Origin: Actinomycetes bacterium
GTDB taxonomy: Bacteria > Actinomycetota > Acidimicrobiia > Acidimicrobiales > Palsa-688
Length of the DNA stretch: 14,338 nucleotides
NCBI GenBank assembly: GCA_021796905.1
Contig: JAKABK010000015.1
Location: 1 to 14,338 of the forward strand
Direction: 5' to 3'
Within the stretch, counting starts at the first letter, position 1. Each line of letters starts with the position of its first letter. Of the stretch, positions 12,279 to 14,338 are shown piece by piece. The notes beneath the pieces are model-generated. The model saw nothing but the letters and a program-made list of their open reading frames with translations, had not been told where the DNA came from and made no database searches. Position numbers and translations under genes: made by a program.

Positions 12279-13468
12279 GGGGAGCCCGGCAGTTCGGGGT
12301 GGGGAGCCCAGGGGTGAAGGAGGCCCTCGAGGCCGCGTTTGGAGATCTCGTTGCTCACGATGAGCCGTTGGATCTCGCTGGTCCCCTCCCAGATCCGGTC
12401 GACGCGGATGTCACGGTACAACCGTTCCACCGGGAACTCCCGCATGTAGCCCCGACCCCCGAAGACCTGCACCGCCCGGTCGACGACCCTGCCGGCGGCC
12501 TCTGAGGCGACCGTCTTCACCATCGCGGCCTTCGCATGGACGAGCTTGCGGGGCATCCCGGCGTCGCACTCAGCTGCCACCTGGTAGGTGAGCGCCCGCA
12601 TGGATGCGATCTCCATGGCGCTGTCGGCGAGCATCGCCTGGATCATCTGGTTGTCGATCAGCGCCCGGCCGAACTGCTCCCGGGTCCCGGCCCATGCAGT
12701 GGCCTCCCGCAGGGCCCGCTCCGCCGCTCCTGCCGCCCGGGCCGCGATCATCAGGCGCTCCTCGACGAACCACTCCCGGGTGAGCTCGGCGCCCGCCCCG
12801 ACCCCTCCGAGCACCGCCTCGGGGCCGACCTCGACGTCGTCGAAGTAGAAGATCGGGTGCTTGTAGACGAAGGCGTGCATGTAGCGGGGGGTTCGGTCTA
12901 TGCCGACGCCGCGGGTGTCGCGGTCGACCAGGAACAGTGTCGGTTCCCGCTCCGGGCCGACGACGGCCAGGACCACCAGGAAATCGGCGGCGTCGCCGAC
13001 GGTCACGAACCACTTCTTGCCCGAGATCCGGTAGCCGTCCCCGTCGGGGGTGGCGGTCGTCGCGACGGCGGTGAAGTCCGAACCGGCCCCTTCCTCGGTG
13101 ACCGCGTAGCAGTCCCTGCGCTCCCCGCGTATCGCGGGCAGCAGGTAACGTTCGCGCTGGCTGGCGTCGCAGGCGCGAAGCGCGTTGGCCGGACGCCAAA
13201 CCACGTCCCACAAGGCGTTGGTGAGCTGTCCGAGCTGCTCTTGGACCAGGACCTGGTCGAGCACCCCGAGGCCTTGGCCGCCCCACTCGGCCGGCATGTT
13301 GATCGCGTTCAGGTGCAGCTCGAGGGTGTGGGAAGCCAGCTCCGAGAGGGTCTCGTCGGGAAGGCCCTCGTGCTCGTCGCAGCGCTGCTCGTAGGGCATG
13401 ATCCGCCGGACCAGCTCGGCAGCCCGGCCGATCAGCTCTGTCTGGCTCGGTGTGTGACTGAAGTCCAT
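12275..13468 (-). CDS. Acyl-CoA dehydrogenase
   Basis: A 397-residue FAD enzyme that desaturates acyl-CoA to 2-enoyl-CoA and passes electrons to electron-transfer flavoprotein. The FAD/substrate signature CYAVTEEGAGSDFTAVAT (120-137) and KKWFVTVGDAADFLVV (151-166) are clear. The C-terminal domain has the helix bundle (RALREATAWAGTREQFG), VQVFGGRGYMREFPVERLYRDIR, and the catalytic-base motif IWEGTSEIQR with E361. That position is the same as in medium-chain dehydrogenase. ATG 13468 gives the usual MDFSHTPSQTEL start. The frame stays open to 13534, but that extension would overlap tetR and lacks family similarity. Three direct copies of GAGCGGGG precede the start and supply the ribosome-binding purines. 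It is cotranscribed with the enoyl-CoA hydratase (ATGA overlap) and sits 40 nt downstream of a TetR gene. Confidence 0.92.
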   Translation of the reverse strand: MDFSHTPSQTELIGRAAELVRRIMPYEQRCDEHEGLPDETLSELASHTLELHLNAINMPAEWGGQGLGVLDQVLVQEQLGQLTNALWDVVWRPANALRACDASQRERYLLPAIRGERRDCYAVTEEGAGSDFTAVATTATPDGDGYRISGKKWFVTVGDAADFLVVLAVVGPEREPTLFLVDRDTRGVGIDRTPRYMHAFVYKHPIFYFDDVEVGPEAVLGGVGAGAELTREWFVEERLMIAARAAGAAERALREATAWAGTREQFGRALIDNQMIQAMLADSAMEIASMRALTYQVAAECDAGMPRKLVHAKAAMVKTVASEAAGRVVDRAVQVFGGRGYMREFPVERLYRDIRVDRIWEGTSEIQRLIVSNEISKRGLEGLLHPWAPHPELPGSP

Positions 13469-13513
13469 CCCCGCTCCCCGCTCCCCGCTCGGTGTGCAAC
13501 CGTCGACATTATG
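13469..13513 (-). promoter_or_regulatory. Putative promoter and triple purine repeat before acyl-CoA dehydrogenase
   Basis: On the - strand CATAAT (13513-13508) is one base from the -10 consensus and includes the TAA stop of the TetR gene. GGTGAC lies 16 bp further upstream as a weak -35. Between this and the ATG at 13468 are three direct copies of GAGCGGGG (13490-13469 region), which act as or bracket the ribosome-binding site. This suggests the dehydrogenase operon can be transcribed independently of tetR. Confidence 0.45.
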
Positions 13514-14141
13514 ACACAACAGTCGTGATGTCACCTTGGTCCGACCTCAACCCCTGCAGGTGGTCGGCGACGATGCCGCAGACATCGGGGCCGGGACCAT
13601 CGGGGCTGCTCCGTCGGGACTCGAAGATCGCCTGGATGCCGAGCCCGTCGACCAGTGCGGCCAAGCGCCGGGCCTCGAGCGACGGTTCTCGCGTGGGGGC
13701 GATCTCGCCGTCGTCGCGGGCTTCTCGGAAGTGGCGGCGCAGTAGCTCCAGCCACTCGTCGTAGTAGCGCAGCTGCTCCGCGGCGAGGATCGGGTCCCCG
13801 AACGCCCGGCTCCAGAAGCTCACCCACACCGCCATCTCCAGTGACTGCTCGTCGTCGACCGGCAGGACCGCCGCGGCGAGGACGCCGAGCGCAGCGAGCC
13901 CGCGCAGCTCGGTGGTCCGCGAAGCGATCCGGCTGCGCTCCCGGGCCCACACGAGGCGCAGCGCCGAGCGCAGGACGTCGTCCTTGTCGCGGAAATAGTG
14001 GCTGATCACGCCTGTCGAGCAGCCGGCTTCGGCGGCGATGTCGCGGATGCTCACCCGGTCGATCCCGACCCGGGCCATCAGCCTCCAGGTCGCTTCCACG
14101 ACCTCCTCGCGGCGCAGGTCGCGGTCGACGATCTTCGGCAC
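13509..14141 (-). CDS. TetR/AcrR-family transcriptional regulator (BetI-like)
   Basis: 210 residues from GTG 14141. The N-terminal DNA-binding domain is textbook: REEVVEATWRLMARVGIDRVSIRDIAAEAGCSTGVISHYFRDKDDVLRSAL, residues about 9-60, with the recognition helix in GCSTGVISHYF. The C-terminal ligand domain (VWVSFWSRAFGDPILAAEQLRYYDEWLELLRRHF, then LAALVDGLGIQAIFES) resembles the BetI-like TetR_C_6 group. Members usually repress neighbouring genes until an effector, often an acyl-CoA or related metabolite, binds. Position upstream of the acyl-CoA dehydrogenase-hydratase pair and divergent from an SDR suggests control of one or both; that is inference. GTG 14141 is preferred for length; the frame is open to 14288 but an earlier start would overlap the SDR gene. 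Confidence 0.85.
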   Translation of the reverse strand: MPKIVDRDLRREEVVEATWRLMARVGIDRVSIRDIAAEAGCSTGVISHYFRDKDDVLRSALRLVWARERSRIASRTTELRGLAALGVLAAAVLPVDDEQSLEMAVWVSFWSRAFGDPILAAEQLRYYDEWLELLRRHFREARDDGEIAPTREPSLEARRLAALVDGLGIQAIFESRRSSPDGPGPDVCGIVADHLQGLRSDQGDITTVVS

Positions 14142-14193
14142 GTCAGCGACCCCGAGCGCGCGTCGCTGGTCCCGCGGTGGCCCGCGCCGTAGG
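14142..14193. promoter_or_regulatory. Divergent control region between tetR and the second SDR
   Basis: The 52-bp spacer contains CGCGG-TGGC-CCGCG (14173-14186), an inverted repeat that could be a TetR operator, and TAGGGT (14190-14195), a -10-like hexamer on the + strand. TAGGGT overlaps the GTG start candidate at 14194, so either that start or that hexamer is wrong. Confidence 0.35.
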
Positions 14194-14338
14194 GTGGCGG
14201 GCACGCCCCGATCGGTTCTCGCCCCCGACGCCAACGCCGGTACCGTCGCCCTGGTCTCGGGGGGCGGTACCGGGATCGGTCGTGCCACCGCCGTGGCGTT
14301 GGCGGCGAGCGGCGCTGCGGTGGTCGTCTGCGGTCGTC
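14194..14338 (+). CDS. Short-chain dehydrogenase/reductase, 3'-truncated by the window edge
   Basis: Only the first 48 or so codons are present. They show the start of a Rossmann fold: VALVSGGGTGIGRATAVALAASGAAVVVCGR, with the SGGGTGIG cofactor motif in place of the more usual TGGxxGIG. The residue pattern after the second strand (CGR) suggests NADP(H) rather than NAD(H), a tentative reading. GTG 14194 is the first start in frame near the tetR end; about 16 residues precede the first strand. It diverges from tetR and may belong to the same regulated acyl-CoA module. The catalytic residues lie outside the window. Confidence 0.72.
   Translation, partial: MAGTPRSVLAPDANAGTVALVSGGGTGIGRATAVALAASGAAVVVCGR

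Noticed and set aside
12536..13528. 330-codon + strand open frame opposite the acyl-CoA dehydrogenase
   Set aside because: Shadow of a well-supported dehydrogenase gene; no recognisable domain.
13524..13536. GTGATGTCAC palindrome near the tetR 3' end as an operator
   Set aside because: It lies within the tetR coding end, is short, and has no second copy in the divergent spacer.
1..14338. tRNA/rRNA genes, insertion sequences, integrases, toxin-antitoxin pairs or defence genes
   Set aside because: None seen on reading both strands; all sizeable genes fit housekeeping or metabolic families.

Overview
The window is a very GC-rich stretch of bacterial chromosome with short intergenic gaps and frequent GTG starts. 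A SepH-type septation protein, a PimB'-like phosphatidylinositol-mannoside mannosyltransferase, a TIGR03085-family (DinB-like) protein and a class II ribonucleotide reductase of the actinobacterial type together point to a high-GC actinobacterium. I lean towards an Acidimicrobiia-like lineage, but that is only an impression. I see no tRNA, rRNA, CRISPR array, insertion sequence, phage gene or plasmid function. This reads as ordinary core chromosome, not an accessory island.

Layout. Positions 1-770 hold the 3' part of sepH, followed at once by a pimB'-like glycosyltransferase (773-1903) that ends in a strong hairpin (1930-1968). A SRPBCC protein (2043-2507) runs into a 16/17-bp imperfect tandem repeat (2494-2623). 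The repeat leads into a TrmH/SpoU RNA methyltransferase whose usual start codon is missing. Next come an SDR oxidoreductase (3464-4216), a ROK-family glucokinase (4276-5193), an AlaC-type aminotransferase (5203-6378) and an ACT-domain protein (6452-7132), all on the + strand. A convergent TIGR03085 gene (7183-7803, - strand) is separated from the ACT gene by two stacked hairpins. After a 477-bp divergent spacer with a near-consensus promoter and a structured leader comes nrdJ (8281-11106), then a small Smr-domain protein (11226-11492). The right end holds a - strand cluster, TetR regulator - acyl-CoA dehydrogenase - enoyl-CoA hydratase (14141 down to 11508), which looks like a fatty-acid or acyl-CoA beta-oxidation operon under a local repressor. 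A second SDR gene diverges from tetR and runs off the window at 14338.

How it fits together. Most genes are housekeeping: division, cell-envelope mannolipids, RNA methylation, glucose phosphorylation, alanine/glutamate transamination and deoxynucleotide synthesis. The right end is a regulated acyl-CoA degradation module. The most noteworthy signals are in gene starts and ends. Four starts carry a TAnnnT -10-like hexamer 6-7 nt upstream, the layout of leaderless actinobacterial transcripts. Several gene ends carry GC hairpins, often with 3-nt loops, and in both convergent pairs one of them overlaps a stop codon. The nrdJ leader has mutually exclusive pairings that could form a switch. I did not find a convincing undescribed multi-gene system.
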